Source of the DNA: Roseomonas sp. E05
Lineage (GTDB): Bacteria > Pseudomonadota > Alphaproteobacteria > Acetobacterales > Acetobacteraceae
Length of the DNA stretch: 64,000 bases
NCBI RefSeq assembly: GCF_030063475.1
Contig: NZ_JASIRT010000022.1
Location: 1-64,000, forward strand
Direction of reading: 5' to 3'
Part shown: in pieces, positions 33,477 to 41,885 of the stretch
How positions within the stretch are numbered: the first letter of the stretch is position 1
Layout: each line of letters begins with the position of its first letter
Translations under genes and position numbers: made by a program
The notes under the pieces: generated by a model
What the model was told of the DNA's origin: nothing
Database searches by the model: none
Seen by the model: the letters and a program-made list of their open reading frames with translations, nothing else

Positions 33477-34223
33477 ATGAAGCTCCTCGTACCCATCAAG
33501 CGGGTGGTCGATTACAACGTGAAGGTCCGCGTGAAGGCGGACGGCACGGGCGTCGAGACGGCGAACGTGAAGATGTCGATGAACCCCTTCGACGAGATCG
33601 CCGTCGAGGAGGCGGTGCGGCTGAAGGAGAAGGGCGTGGCGACCGAGATCGTCGCCGTCTCCATCGGCCCGGCCCAGGCGCAGGAGCAGATCCGCACCGC
33701 GCTGGCCATGGGCGCCGACCGCGGCATCCTGGTCGAGGCCGAGGGCACCGAGCCGCTGGCCGTCGCCAAGATCCTGAAGGCGCTGGTCGGGCGCGAGTCG
33801 CCGCAGCTGGTCATCATGGGCAAGCAGGCGATCGACGACGACATGAACGCCACCGGCCAGATGCTGGCGGCGCTGCTCGGCTGGGCGCAGGGCACCTTCG
33901 CCAGCAAGGTCGAGATGGCCGAGGGCGAGGCGAAGGTGACGCGCGAGGTGGATGGCGGCCTGGAGACGGTCAGCCTGAAGCTGCCCGCCATCGTCACCAC
34001 CGACCTGCGGCTGAACGAGCCGCGCTACGCGTCGCTGCCCAACATCATGAAGGCGCGCAAGAAGCCGATCGAGACGCTGAAGCCGGCCGATCTCGGCGTC
34101 GATGTCACCCCGCGCCTGACCACGCTGAAGGTCGAGGACCCGCCGAAGCGGCAGGCCGGCGTGAAGGTGCCGGACGTCGCCACGCTGGTGGACAAGCTGC
34201 GCAACGAAGCGAAGGTGATCTGA
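33477..34223 (+). CDS. etfB: Electron transfer flavoprotein, beta subunit
   Basis: 248 residues. [20 protein letters not shown] at the N-terminus, then [20 protein letters not shown], and the AMP-binding [20 protein letters not shown]. The end is [20 protein letters not shown], containing the recognition loop region of the family. With EtfA it takes electrons from acyl-CoA and similar dehydrogenases and passes them to ETF-ubiquinone oxidoreductase. The start at 33477 follows AGGACACGG. First gene of a three-gene operon, three bases before etfA. Confidence 0.96.
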   Translation: MKLLVPIKRVVDYNVKVRVKADGTGVETANVKMSMNPFDEIAVEEAVRLKEKGVATEIVAVSIGPAQAQEQIRTALAMGADRGILVEAEGTEPLAVAKILKALVGRESPQLVIMGKQAIDDDMNATGQMLAALLGWAQGTFASKVEMAEGEAKVTREVDGGLETVSLKLPAIVTTDLRLNEPRYASLPNIMKARKKPIETLKPADLGVDVTPRLTTLKVEDPPKRQAGVKVPDVATLVDKLRNEAKVI

Positions 34224-34226
34224 GCC

Positions 34227-35153
34227 ATGGCCGTTCTCGTTCTCGCCGACCGCAGCGGCACGACCGTCAGCAACCCGACCCGCAGCACGGTGGCGGCCGC
34301 CTCGCAGATCGATTCCGACGTGCATGTGCTGGTGCTGGGCGATGCCGCGGCCGCGCAGGCGGCGGCCAAGCTGCCCGGCGTCACCAAGGTGATCCAGGCC
34401 GATGGCCCGGCCTATGAGCATGGGCTGGCCGAGCCGGCCGCCGCCCTGCTGGTGGCGCTGGCGCCCTCCTACACGCATCTGCTGGCCCCCGGCAGCGCCA
34501 TGGGCAAGAACATCATGCCCCGCGTCGCCGCCCTGCTCGACGTGCAGATCCTCTCCGACATCTCCGGCGTGGAGGGGCCCGACACCTTCCGCCGCTTCAT
34601 CTATGCCGGCAATGCGCTCGCCACGGTGAAGACCTCGGACGCCAAGAAGGTGCTGACCGTCCGCGCCGCCTCCTTCGACCCGGTGCCCGCCGAGGGCGGC
34701 AGCGCCACCGTGGAGCCGGCGCCGGGCGCCGAGGACCCGGGCATTTCCGCCTTCGTCGGCGCGCAGATCGCGCAGAGCGAGCGGCCGGAGCTGACCGCCG
34801 CCCGTGTCGTCATTTCCGGCGGCCGCGCGCTCGGCTCGGCGGAGAACTTCGCGATCCTCGACAAGGTGGCCGACAAGCTCGGCGCCGCGGTGGGTGCCTC
34901 CCGTGCCGCGGTGGATGCCGGCTACGCGCCGAACGACCACCAGGTCGGCCAGACCGGCAAGATCGTGGCACCCGAGCTCTACATCGCCGTCGGCATCTCG
35001 GGCGCCATCCAGCACCTGGCCGGCATGAAGGACAGCAAGGTGATCGTCGCCATCAACAAGGACGAGGAGGCGCCGATCTTCCAGGTGGCCGATTACGGCC
35101 TGGTGGGCGACCTGTTCACTCTCATCCCCGAGCTGGAAAAGGCGCTGGGCTGA
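34227..35153 (+). CDS. etfA: Electron transfer flavoprotein, alpha subunit
   Basis: 308 residues. The N-terminal domain starts [20 protein letters not shown]; the C-terminal FAD-binding domain carries [40 protein letters not shown] and the highly conserved [20 protein letters not shown] then [20 protein letters not shown]. It forms the heterodimer with EtfB. Three bases separate it from both neighbours. Confidence 0.96.
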   Translation: MAVLVLADRSGTTVSNPTRSTVAAASQIDSDVHVLVLGDAAAAQAAAKLPGVTKVIQADGPAYEHGLAEPAAALLVALAPSYTHLLAPGSAMGKNIMPRVAALLDVQILSDISGVEGPDTFRRFIYAGNALATVKTSDAKKVLTVRAASFDPVPAEGGSATVEPAPGAEDPGISAFVGAQIAQSERPELTAARVVISGGRALGSAENFAILDKVADKLGAAVGASRAAVDAGYAPNDHQVGQTGKIVAPELYIAVGISGAIQHLAGMKDSKVIVAINKDEEAPIFQVADYGLVGDLFTLIPELEKALG

Positions 35154-35156
35154 GCC

Positions 35157-36050
35157 ATGGCGATGACGGGTATCCCCGAGATCGCATCCGTCGGCGTCAT
35201 CGGCGCCGGCCAGATGGGCAACGGCATCGCCCATGTGGCCGCGCTGGCCGGGCTGCCCGTCGTGCTGGTGGACGTGAAGGCCGAGGCGCTGGAGAAGGCG
35301 CTGGCGACCATGGCGAAGAACATGGACCGCCAGGTGGCCAAGGGCGCCCTCACCGCCGAGGCCAAGGAGGCGGCCCTCGGCCGCATCCGCACCGGCACCG
35401 AGATGGCCCTCCTCGGCGAGAGCGACATCGTCATCGAGGCGGCCACCGAGCGCGAGGAGCTCAAGCTCTCCCTCTTCAAGGCGGTCTGCCCGCTGCTGAA
35501 GCAGGAGGCCATCCTCGCCTCCAACACCTCATCGATCCCGATCACCCGCCTCGCCGCCGCCACCGACCGGCCCGAGCGCGTCATCGGCATGCACTTCATG
35601 AACCCGGTGCCGGTCATGAAGCTGGTCGAGATCATCCGCGGCATCGCCACCGACGAGCCGACCTTCGGCGCCGTGCTGGCGCTGGCCGGCAAGCTCGGCA
35701 AGGTCACGGCGGTCGCGCAGGACTACCCGGCCTTCATCGTCAACCGCGTCCTGATCCCGATGATCAACGAGGCGGTGCAGACGCTGCAGGAAGGGGTGGG
35801 CGACGTCCGTTCGATCGACACCGCGCTGAAGCTGGGCGCCAACCACCCGATGGGCCCGCTGGAGCTGGCGGACTTCATCGGGCTCGACACCTGCCTCGCC
35901 ATCATGCGCGTGCTGCACGAGGGCATGGGCGACAGCAAGTATCGCCCCTCCCCGCTGCTGGTGAAGTATGTCGAGGCCGGCTGGCTCGGGCGGAAGAGCG
36001 GGCGCGGCTTCTACGACTACTCGCAGGACCCGCCGAAGGCCACGCGCTGA
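35157..36050 (+). CDS. 3-hydroxybutyryl-CoA dehydrogenase family protein
   Basis: 297 residues. The N-terminal Rossmann domain reads VGVIGAGQMGNGIAHVAALA with an aspartate at the end of strand two (VLVDVKAE). ASNTSSIPITRLAA and RVIGMHFMNPVPVMKLVEII contain the catalytic histidine, and the C-terminal domain has DYPAFIVNRVLIPMINEAVQ and GANHPMGPLELADFIGLDTC. It interconverts 3-hydroxyacyl-CoA and 3-oxoacyl-CoA with NAD. Being co-transcribed with etfBA it probably serves fatty acid or butyrate/polyhydroxybutyrate metabolism. The ATGGCGATG start allows two alternatives six bases apart. Confidence 0.94.
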   Translation: MAMTGIPEIASVGVIGAGQMGNGIAHVAALAGLPVVLVDVKAEALEKALATMAKNMDRQVAKGALTAEAKEAALGRIRTGTEMALLGESDIVIEAATEREELKLSLFKAVCPLLKQEAILASNTSSIPITRLAAATDRPERVIGMHFMNPVPVMKLVEIIRGIATDEPTFGAVLALAGKLGKVTAVAQDYPAFIVNRVLIPMINEAVQTLQEGVGDVRSIDTALKLGANHPMGPLELADFIGLDTCLAIMRVLHEGMGDSKYRPSPLLVKYVEAGWLGRKSGRGFYDYSQDPPKATR

Positions 36051-36071
36051 CGCGGCAAGGCCCGGGATAGC

Positions 36072-36117
36072 GGTAGCCGGCCTGAGCGGAGCCAAGGCGC
36101 CGCTCAGGCCGGCTACC
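36072..36117. terminator. Perfect 18-bp stem hairpin after the etf operon
   Basis: GGTAGCCGGCCTGAGCGG (36072-36089) and its exact complement (36100-36117) with a ten-base loop, 21 bases after the dehydrogenase stop. The right arm contains the stop codon of the frameshifted DUF3429 gene on the minus strand, so one structure would end both transcripts. Confidence 0.75.
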
Positions 36118-36619
36118 TGACCAGCAGGCTGGCCGGACCGGCGGCAAGCAAGAGTCGCTGCGGAGACCGGAGCCGCCGGAAGTCGCGGGGCGCCTCACGC
36201 CGGCGCGCCGCGATCGGGTCCAGCACCGCCATGGTCCCGTATCCGGCGAGGAGCAGGATCACCGAGGCGGGCATCCACGGTGAGAACAGCGCCGCCGCGC
36301 CCAGCGCGAGAAACCAGAGCATGGACCCGAGCTGCCCGAAGTTCGGGCCGCCCTCCTGCCGGAAGCTGGGGCCATGGCGGACGCCGGCAAGGAAGCGCAC
36401 AGAATGGCGCCGGCCCAGGTGATGGTCCAGTGCAGGCCCAGCGATGCCGCCGGCCCGGCGGCGATCCAGACGGCCACGCCGCCGGCCAGGGCGGGCAGGA
36501 CGACCGCATAGGCCGGCACCAGGCTTTCCGCCGGTGCCCGCGGGGCAGAGGGTCTTCCGATCGGGCCGCGAGCCGCGCCTGCTTCCTGTCCATGACCTTT
36601 CACAACGATCGTCGGTCAT
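36113..36619 (-). pseudogene. Frameshifted DUF3429-like membrane protein
   Basis: Two minus-strand frames must be joined to give a sensible protein. The first part reads VPAYAVVLPALAGGVAVWIA then WTITWAGAIL (frame with codons ending at 36603). The second reads RFLAGVRHG, LGSMLWFLALGAAALFSPWM and LLLAGYGTMAVLDPIAARRR to the stop at 36113. The join falls near 36395-36410, where one missing base would restore the typical GAILxFLGGxxHG pattern of DUF3429 proteins. The only ATG (36619) is in the second frame, so a second shift or a GTG start at 36603 is needed. It is either a recent pseudogene or a sequencing error. No function is known. Confidence 0.5.
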
Positions 36620-36727
36620 CAGGGCACGCGGACGTGCTCGCGCGGCGGAGTTGGCTGGCCCTGCGATATCCCTGCCAGCGGCCCCTCCCCCTGCCTTCCC
36701 GGTGCCGGGATGGGAGAGATGGTTGAA

Positions 36728-36764
36728 CCGCCCGCCGGGAGGGCGGCGCTCTCCCGGCGGGCGG
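36728..36764. other. Strong inverted repeat in the gap before the alcohol dehydrogenase gene
   Basis: CCGCCCGCCGGGAG (36728-36741) and its exact complement (36751-36764) with a nine-base loop. The 310-bp gap 36620-36929 contains this hairpin, the EcfG-like promoter at 36815 and no gene. The hairpin may insulate the dehydrogenase promoter from upstream transcription. Confidence 0.5.
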
Positions 36765-36814
36765 ATCGGCCGAAAGCGGCTGCGTCCCGGCCACATGACG
36801 AGGCGGAGAGCCGA

Positions 36815-36839
36815 GGAACCCTCCGGTGATGACGATGTT
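36815..36839 (+). promoter_or_regulatory. EcfG-like (general stress sigma factor) promoter
   Basis: GGAAC at 36815-36819, 16 bases, then TGTT at 36836-36839. The alphaproteobacterial EcfG consensus is GGAAC-N16/17-CGTT, so one base of nine differs. It is about 90 bases upstream of the alcohol dehydrogenase start. Confidence 0.4.
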
Positions 36840-36929
36840 ACCGCACCCATGAGGCTTCGCGATCCGTAGGAGAGTCCGCGGGTCCGGAGCCAGGCGGATT
36901 GCGTTCATTTGCGCAGCGGAGGGCATGCG

Positions 36930-38105
36930 ATGAAGGCCTTGGTTTGGCACGGCAAGCAGGACATCCGGTGCGACAGGGTTTCGGACCCCGAGATCGAGGA
37001 CCCTCGTGACGCCATCATCCGGGTGACAAGCTGCGCCATCTGCGGCTCGGACCTACACCTCTTCCACAACTTCATCCCGGCCATGCTGCCCGGCGACATC
37101 ATGGGCCACGAGGCCATGGGAGAAGTCGTCGAGGTGGGCTCCGCCGCGAAAAGCAAGCTCAGGACGGGCGACCGCATTGTTGTGCCCTTCACCATCATCT
37201 GCGGCGAATGCGACCAGTGCAAACGCGGCAATTTCTCCGTCTGCGAAAGGACGAACCGCAGGAAGGATCTCGCCGAGAAGGTCTTCGGCCACACCACGGC
37301 CGGGCTCTTCGGCTACACGCATCTGACCGGCGGGTATCCCGGTGGCCAGGCCGAATACCTTCGTGTGCCCTTCGCGGATGCCACCCACATCAAGGTGCCG
37401 GACAACCTGACGGATGAGCAGGTGCTCTTCCTCAGCGACATCTTTCCCACGGGGTGGCAGGCCGCGGCGCAGTGCGACATCGAGCCGACGGACACGGTGG
37501 CGATCTGGGGCTGCGGCCCGGTCGGCCAGATGGCGATCCGCAGCGCCATCCTGCTCGGGGCGAAGCAGGTGGTCGCGATCGACTGCGTTCCGGAGCGGCT
37601 CTCCATGGCCGAGGCGGGCGGCGCGATCCCCATCAACTTCGAGGAGGAGAGCGTCGTCGGGCGCCTGAATGACCTGACGGGCGGAAAAGGCCCGGAGAAG
37701 TGCATCGACGCCGTCGGCCTGGAAGCGCATGTCACGCCCAGCCTGCCCGATACGCTGCTGGACCGCGCCAAGCAGGCGATGCTGATGGAGAATGACCGCC
37801 CGCATGTCCTGCGCGAGATGATCTATGTCTGCCGGCCGGCGGGCATCATCTCCATCCCCGGCGTCTATAGCGGGCTGGTGGACAAGATCCCGATGGGCAT
37901 GGCCATGAACAAGGGCCTGACCTTCCGCATGGGCCAGACGCATGTGAACCGCTGGACGGATGACCTCCTCCGCCGGATCGAGGAGGGGCAGATCGACCCC
38001 TCCTTCGTCATCACCCATACGGTGGGCCTGGAGGAAGGCCCGGAGATGTACAAGGTGTTCCGTGACAAGCAGGACAGCTGCGTCAAGGTTGTCCTCAAGC
38101 CCTGA
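36930..38105 (+). CDS. Zinc-dependent alcohol dehydrogenase (glutathione-independent formaldehyde dehydrogenase-like)
   Basis: 391 residues, medium-chain dehydrogenase family. The catalytic zinc site begins with [13 protein letters not shown] and [12 protein letters not shown]; the structural zinc cysteines are in [20 protein letters not shown]. The nucleotide fold is [20 protein letters not shown] then [16 protein letters not shown] long insertion (DAVGLEAH to VYVCRPAG region) is as in FdhA-type enzymes. ATG 36930 has GGAGGG eight bases upstream. It is followed at 11 bases by a small membrane protein. The upstream site suggests stress control. Confidence 0.92.
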   Translation: MKALVWHGKQDIRCDRVSDPEIEDPRDAIIRVTSCAICGSDLHLFHNFIPAMLPGDIMGHEAMGEVVEVGSAAKSKLRTGDRIVVPFTIICGECDQCKRGNFSVCERTNRRKDLAEKVFGHTTAGLFGYTHLTGGYPGGQAEYLRVPFADATHIKVPDNLTDEQVLFLSDIFPTGWQAAAQCDIEPTDTVAIWGCGPVGQMAIRSAILLGAKQVVAIDCVPERLSMAEAGGAIPINFEEESVVGRLNDLTGGKGPEKCIDAVGLEAHVTPSLPDTLLDRAKQAMLMENDRPHVLREMIYVCRPAGIISIPGVYSGLVDKIPMGMAMNKGLTFRMGQTHVNRWTDDLLRRIEEGQIDPSFVITHTVGLEEGPEMYKVFRDKQDSCVKVVLKP

Positions 38106-38116
38106 GGGTGGGTTCC

Positions 38117-38674
38117 ATGAACATGCTGGCGAAAGCCGCCGATATCGCCCGCTCGCCGGGTGACCCGAAGGTGCAGTCCACCGGGCCCAGTTCGCTCGGC
38201 GCGGCCGACCGCATGGCCCGTGGCCTGGGCTGGTTCAGCATCGGGCTCGGCGCGGCCGAACTGCTCGCTGCCAACCGCGTCGCGCGGGGCCTCGGCCTGG
38301 AAGGATACGAGTGGCTGATCCGCGGCTACGGCCTGCGGGAGGTCGCATCCGGCGTCGCATGCCTCTCGGCCAACCCGCTCCCAGGCGTCACGAGCCGGGT
38401 CGCGGGTGACGGGCTCGACATCCTGACGCTCCTTCCCGCCCTGCGCCATGACAATCCGAAGCGCGGCAACGCCGAGCTTGCGCTGCTTGCCGTTGCCGGC
38501 GTCACCCTGCTGGATGTGCTCTGCCAACAGGGACTGACCAGGCGGCACGCGCGCCCAAGCGGCCCACGGCGTGACTACCGGGATCGCTCGGGCTTCCCGA
38601 AGGGCCTGGCCGCTGCCCGGGGTGCCGTCCGCCAGGCCGGCGAGGCGCGCCCCGCCCTGCCCGGCATTGCGTGA
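38117..38674 (+). CDS. Small membrane-associated protein of unknown function
   Basis: 185 residues. Three short hydrophobic stretches are visible: LGWFSIGLGAAELLAANRVA, YGLREVASGVACLSA, and ELALLAVAGVTLLDVLCQQG, separated by Gly-rich and basic loops; the tail is basic and disordered. The layout resembles the small membrane domain that precedes cyclase/dehydrase domains in stress loci of Alphaproteobacteria, but the cyclase part is missing. ATG 38117 is preferred over a GTG at 38108; GAGGGTGGG lies upstream. Operon with the alcohol dehydrogenase. Confidence 0.65.
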   Translation: MNMLAKAADIARSPGDPKVQSTGPSSLGAADRMARGLGWFSIGLGAAELLAANRVARGLGLEGYEWLIRGYGLREVASGVACLSANPLPGVTSRVAGDGLDILTLLPALRHDNPKRGNAELALLAVAGVTLLDVLCQQGLTRRHARPSGPRRDYRDRSGFPKGLAAARGAVRQAGEARPALPGIA

Positions 38675-38710
38675 CCGGAGGCCCCGCGCCGGGCTTGCTG
38701 ATGCCGGGGT

Positions 38711-38768
38711 CCGGGGTGGTTCAGCCACCCCGGCGGGAGGGTTCCAGGGAGGGCGGCGCCCGCCCTGG
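38711..38768. terminator. Two-hairpin module between converging genes
   Basis: Hairpin one CCGGGGTGG-TTCAG-CCACCCCGG (38711-38733), the spacer GCGGGAGGGTT, then hairpin two starting CCAGGGAGGGCG and ending CGCCCTGG (38744-38768). It lies between the small membrane protein gene and radC, which converge, so it can serve both. Confidence 0.6.
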
Positions 38769-38773
38769 CCGGC

Positions 38774-39685
38774 CTAGAGCAGCCCCTCCCTCCGAAAGCT
38801 GAAATACCGCCCATTGCCGACGATCAGGTGGTCATGCACCACCACCGCGAAGAAGCTCCCGGCCTGCTTGATCTCCTGTGTCATCTCGACATCGGCGCGG
38901 CTGGGCGTGGGATCGCCGCTCGGATGGTTGTGCACCAGGATCAGGGCGGTGGCGTGCAGTTCCAGCGCCCGCTTCATCACCTCGCGCGGATAGACCGGCG
39001 TGTGGTTGACGGTGCCCTTGGCCTGGGGCTCGTCGGCGATCAGGCGGTTCTTGCTGTCGAGGAAGAGGATGCGGAACTGCTCGATCTTCTCGCGCGAGAT
39101 GGCGGCGTTGAGATAGGTGATCAGCCGATCCCAGTTGTTGAGGACCGGCGCCTCCATCACCTCCGCCTTGGCGAGGCGGAGGGCGGCCGCCTGCACCAGC
39201 TTGATGGCGGCCACACTGTGCGGCCCCAGGCCGCGCGTCTCCAGCAGCACCTTCTGCGGTGCCGCCAGCACGCCGGCGAAGCTGCCGAAGCGGTTGATGA
39301 GGGATTTCGCCAGCGGCTTGGTATCGCCCTGCTTGAAGGCGAAGAAGAGCAGCATCTCAAGCAGTTCGTAGTCGGCCAGCGCATCCGGCCCACGCTCCAA
39401 CAGCTTCTCCCGCATGCGGCCGCGATGGCCGTGAGGGCCGGTGCTGGTGAAGGGCGCCACCGCCTCCGGCCGCTCCGCCTCTGGTGCCGGAGCAGGCGAG
39501 GGCGGTGGCATCACCGGTGTGGCGCCGGAGAGCGAATCGAAATCGGCGCGGAGCGGACCCTCCGCAAAGCCCGGAGAAGCAGTGGGGCGCGCCAATGCAT
39601 CCTGCGGCACAGCCTCAGGATGCAGCGGCGGGTTGGGCCGCACCTTCCCCCGGGAGTCGAACATCCTGGAGAGCCACGCTGCCAT
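38774..39685 (-). CDS. radC: RadC family JAB/MPN-domain protein
   Basis: 303 residues, longer than the usual about 225 because of a low-complexity N-terminal extension of about 85 residues. Then helix-hairpin-helix (GRMREKLLERGPDALADYEL, LGPHSVAAIKLVQAAALRL), and the JAMM metal motif HNHPSGDPTPSRAD near the C-terminus with the upstream glutamate region. The family was linked to DNA repair, but its real function is unsettled. ATG 39685 is preferred; GTG 39694 is possible. An 8-bp dyad (39737-39770) lies upstream. Confidence 0.92.
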   Translation of the reverse strand: MAAWLSRMFDSRGKVRPNPPLHPEAVPQDALARPTASPGFAEGPLRADFDSLSGATPVMPPPSPAPAPEAERPEAVAPFTSTGPHGHRGRMREKLLERGPDALADYELLEMLLFFAFKQGDTKPLAKSLINRFGSFAGVLAAPQKVLLETRGLGPHSVAAIKLVQAAALRLAKAEVMEAPVLNNWDRLITYLNAAISREKIEQFRILFLDSKNRLIADEPQAKGTVNHTPVYPREVMKRALELHATALILVHNHPSGDPTPSRADVEMTQEIKQAGSFFAVVVHDHLIVGNGRYFSFRREGLL

Positions 39686-39736
39686 GGTACTCACCCACCC
39701 CGAGCGCCACCCTCCTGGTGGCAGACACTAACCTCT

Positions 39737-39770
39737 CATCAATTTTATGGTTCTTCAAGCAGAATTGATG
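39737..39770. promoter_or_regulatory. AT-rich inverted repeat upstream of radC
   Basis: CATCAATT and AATTGATG are exact complements 18 bases apart in the 96-bp gap between the PPOX gene (ends 39782) and radC (starts 39685). It is one of the few AT-rich stretches of the window and probably overlaps the radC promoter, as an operator or as the weak end of the upstream transcript. Confidence 0.35.
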
Positions 39771-39781
39771 CAGCCACGGCG

Positions 39782-40288
39782 TCAATCGCCGAAGCGGACT
39801 TTCGCATTCTCGCTGCTGTCCGGCTTGCCGCCCATCAGCGCCTGGGCATAGCCGTAGGCATAGCGCAGGTTGGAGGAGATGCCGTCCCAGTACTCGGCCC
39901 CTTCGACCGTCACGGCGATCAGTGCCACATCCTCGCCCTCCGGCCCCTGCGGCAGCCAGCTGCGCAGGCCCTCGGTCCAGAGCTCCTTCTTCTTCGCCAC
40001 GTCGGTCACCACCCGGCCGCGCCCGAAGAGGGAGACGTAATCCTGGCTCTTGGTATCCGCATAACCGAGCAGGACGCGCGAGTCATGCGCCAGTTCCGCC
40101 ACCTTCGGGCTGTCCTTGCGGGTGAAAAACCAGAGGGTGTGGCCGTCGGGGTCCGGCTTCTGGGTACGCATCGGGCGGCCGCGCAGGCGGCCCTGCTCGT
40201 CAAGGGTGACGAAGGTCGCGGTGGCGATGTCGGAGATCATCTCCCGCACCTTCATCCGCATCTCGTCCTCGTTGCGATCGGTCGGCAT
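39782..40288 (-). CDS. Pyridoxamine 5'-phosphate oxidase-fold protein (general stress protein 26-like)
   Basis: 168 residues. A split-barrel flavin-binding fold: ATATFVTLDEQGRLRGRPMR, HTLWFFTRKDSPKVAELAHD and VLLGYADTKSQDYVSLFGRG are the successive strands of the general-stress FMN-binding group. The C-terminus, VTVEGAEYWDGISSNLRYAY, is also typical. It probably binds flavin or another cofactor; the catalytic role is unknown. GGGAG lies before ATG 40288. Confidence 0.88.
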   Translation of the reverse strand: MPTDRNEDEMRMKVREMISDIATATFVTLDEQGRLRGRPMRTQKPDPDGHTLWFFTRKDSPKVAELAHDSRVLLGYADTKSQDYVSLFGRGRVVTDVAKKKELWTEGLRSWLPQGPEGEDVALIAVTVEGAEYWDGISSNLRYAYGYAQALMGGKPDSSENAKVRFGD

Positions 40289-40404
40289 GGTTCGCTCCCT
40301 GGCTGTCTGCCGGGATGAACCCCCCGCCTCCGCCGGGGTTGCCCTCGGCCCGCGTCCCCCGCGGGCCGGGGGGCATGCCGGGGGAGACCCCCCCGGCCTT
40401 GCCG

Positions 40405-41103
40405 TCAGCTGCCGGCGAACAGGTAGGTCGGCATCGGCTGGGTCTTGTCCACCACGCCCTTCACGCCCGGCACCTGCTCGGCCAGCACCTTCAGGGCCCG
40501 CTGCACGGAGAGGCTGCGGCTGAAGCCGTGCAGCTCGACCACACCATCCTGCACGTCCACCAGGGTGTAGAAGGTGTCGGCCCAGGGCTCACGCTTCATC
40601 GCCGCCAGCACGGCGCGGCGCAGCCGCTCGTCGGAGTAGTTGCCCGCATCGATCTGCGGCGCCACCAGGGCGCGCAGAAGGTCGGCACGGCTGACCACGC
40701 CGCGCAGCTTGCCCTCCTCCACCACCAGCACGCGGCGGATGTTGTGCGTCTCCATCGTCTCGGCGACGGCGCCGACCTTCGTCCCGGGCGCGACGGTGAT
40801 GACGTCGGTGGTCATCACCTCGGCGGCGGTGGTGCCGTGGCTGCAGGCATAGCGGTTGGCCAGCTGGTCCATGTTGGCGAAGAGCTGGCGCAGCAGCCCC
40901 ATCGGCGGCTTGTCGGCGCCGGCCAGGCGGCGGATGAGGTCTGCCTCCGTGACGATCCCGAGCAGCGCGCCGTCCGGCCCCACCACCGGCACGGCGGAGA
41001 TGCCGCGCTCCGCCAGCAGATGGGCGACGGCCAGGAACGGCGTCTCCGGTGGCACGGTGACGACGTCGGGCGTCATGATGTCCTTGGCGGTCGGCATGGT
41101 CAT
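40405..41103 (-). CDS. Two CBS domains plus BON domain protein
   Basis: 232 residues. Two CBS domains (AKDIMTPDVVTVPPETPFLA with GISAVPVVGPDGALLGIVTE; then AAEVMTTDVITVAPGTKVGA with NIRRVLVVEEGKLRGVVSRA) are followed from about 155 by a BON domain (ERLRRAVLAAMKREPWADTF, DGVVELHGF, VPGVKGVVDK). CBS pairs bind adenine nucleotides and BON domains bind phospholipid or proteins. A perfect FNR/FixK box 56 bp upstream of the ATG suggests induction at low oxygen. ATG 41103 (MTMPTAKDI). Confidence 0.93.
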   Translation of the reverse strand: MTMPTAKDIMTPDVVTVPPETPFLAVAHLLAERGISAVPVVGPDGALLGIVTEADLIRRLAGADKPPMGLLRQLFANMDQLANRYACSHGTTAAEVMTTDVITVAPGTKVGAVAETMETHNIRRVLVVEEGKLRGVVSRADLLRALVAPQIDAGNYSDERLRRAVLAAMKREPWADTFYTLVDVQDGVVELHGFSRSLSVQRALKVLAEQVPGVKGVVDKTQPMPTYLFAGS

Positions 41104-41158
41104 GGGTCCGGCTCCTCTTTTGTGCCGGGGAGGATGCGCCGCACCGGGTGGGTGCGCC

Positions 41159-41172
41159 TTGATCCCGATCAA
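41159..41172. promoter_or_regulatory. Perfect FNR/FixK-type binding site
   Basis: TTGATCCCGATCAA matches the TTGAT-N4-ATCAA consensus of FNR and FixK without mismatch. Its centre is about 62 bases before the CBS-BON start codon, consistent with the usual activation position (about 41.5 bases before a transcription start). It is also about 70 bp before the YjbF gene on the other strand. Confidence 0.65.
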
Positions 41173-41237
41173 TATAGGCCGGCCGTTTCCGGAACAAAGC
41201 AGGTGATCACGGACGCGTGATAATCTAGACTAAGGCC

Positions 41238-41885
41238 ATGCGCGCTGCCCTGCTCGGCCTTCTCCTGCTGCTGCCCGGCTGCATCGGCCTCCCTGCCCTT
41301 CCGGAGCTTTCCGCCCTTCCCGGCCTCTCCGCGCTCTGGGAGGCGCCGCCCCCCGAAGCGGAGCCCGACCCGCCGCAGGCGATGGCACGGCCTCCGGAGG
41401 ACACGCCCTCCATCCGGCTCGCCTGGCGCGGCAGCCGGGCGCTGGCGCTGCTGATCCAGGAGAACGGCGAGAACCGCCTCTGGCGCAGCGCCGGCGGGCT
41501 GGCAGTGGCGACCGACGGCGCCCGCATCGTCGCCACCGCAGGGCTGCGGGAATGGATCGCCAGCACCCGGCTCGATGGCCCCGACCCGCTGGACGAGCCA
41601 CTGGCACTGGTCGGGCAATCCGCGACCCTGCGGCGGCAGGTGGACCTGATGCGGAGCGACCGCTCGCCCGACAGCATGCGCTTCGGCCTGGCGCTGAACT
41701 GCCGCCTGACGGCCAGCATGGAAGGCGCCGCGGTGCTGGTGCTGGAGCATTGCCGCCGCCGCGGCGGCGGCAGTTTCACCAATCGCTACTGGGCCGATCC
41801 GCAGTCGGGCGGCATCTACCGCTCGGAGCAGTGGGTGGGCGAGGCCGGGATGATGCGGCTGGAGGTGGTCAACCCACCCAGCTGA
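41238..41885 (+). CDS. YjbF-like lipoprotein (exopolysaccharide-associated)
   Basis: 215 residues. Lipoprotein signal MRAALLGLLLLLPGCIG, with the lipidated cysteine at residue 15. A Pro-rich spacer follows, then a beta-rich domain with ALALLIQENGENRLWRSAGG, VATDGARIVATAGLREWIAS and the C-terminal NRYWADPQSGGIYRSEQWVG, which matches YjbF/GfcB proteins of capsule and exopolysaccharide loci. It sits tail to tail with a WecA-like transferase. The two genes overlap by 17 bases. Confidence 0.8.
   Translation: MRAALLGLLLLLPGCIGLPALPELSALPGLSALWEAPPPEAEPDPPQAMARPPEDTPSIRLAWRGSRALALLIQENGENRLWRSAGGLAVATDGARIVATAGLREWIASTRLDGPDPLDEPLALVGQSATLRRQVDLMRSDRSPDSMRFGLALNCRLTASMEGAAVLVLEHCRRRGGGSFTNRYWADPQSGGIYRSEQWVGEAGMMRLEVVNPPS

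Noticed and set aside
36195-36593. Minus-strand 132-codon frame beginning MDRKQAR
   Set aside because: It covers the frameshifted DUF3429 region in the third frame; its translation is Pro/Arg-rich with no membrane pattern.
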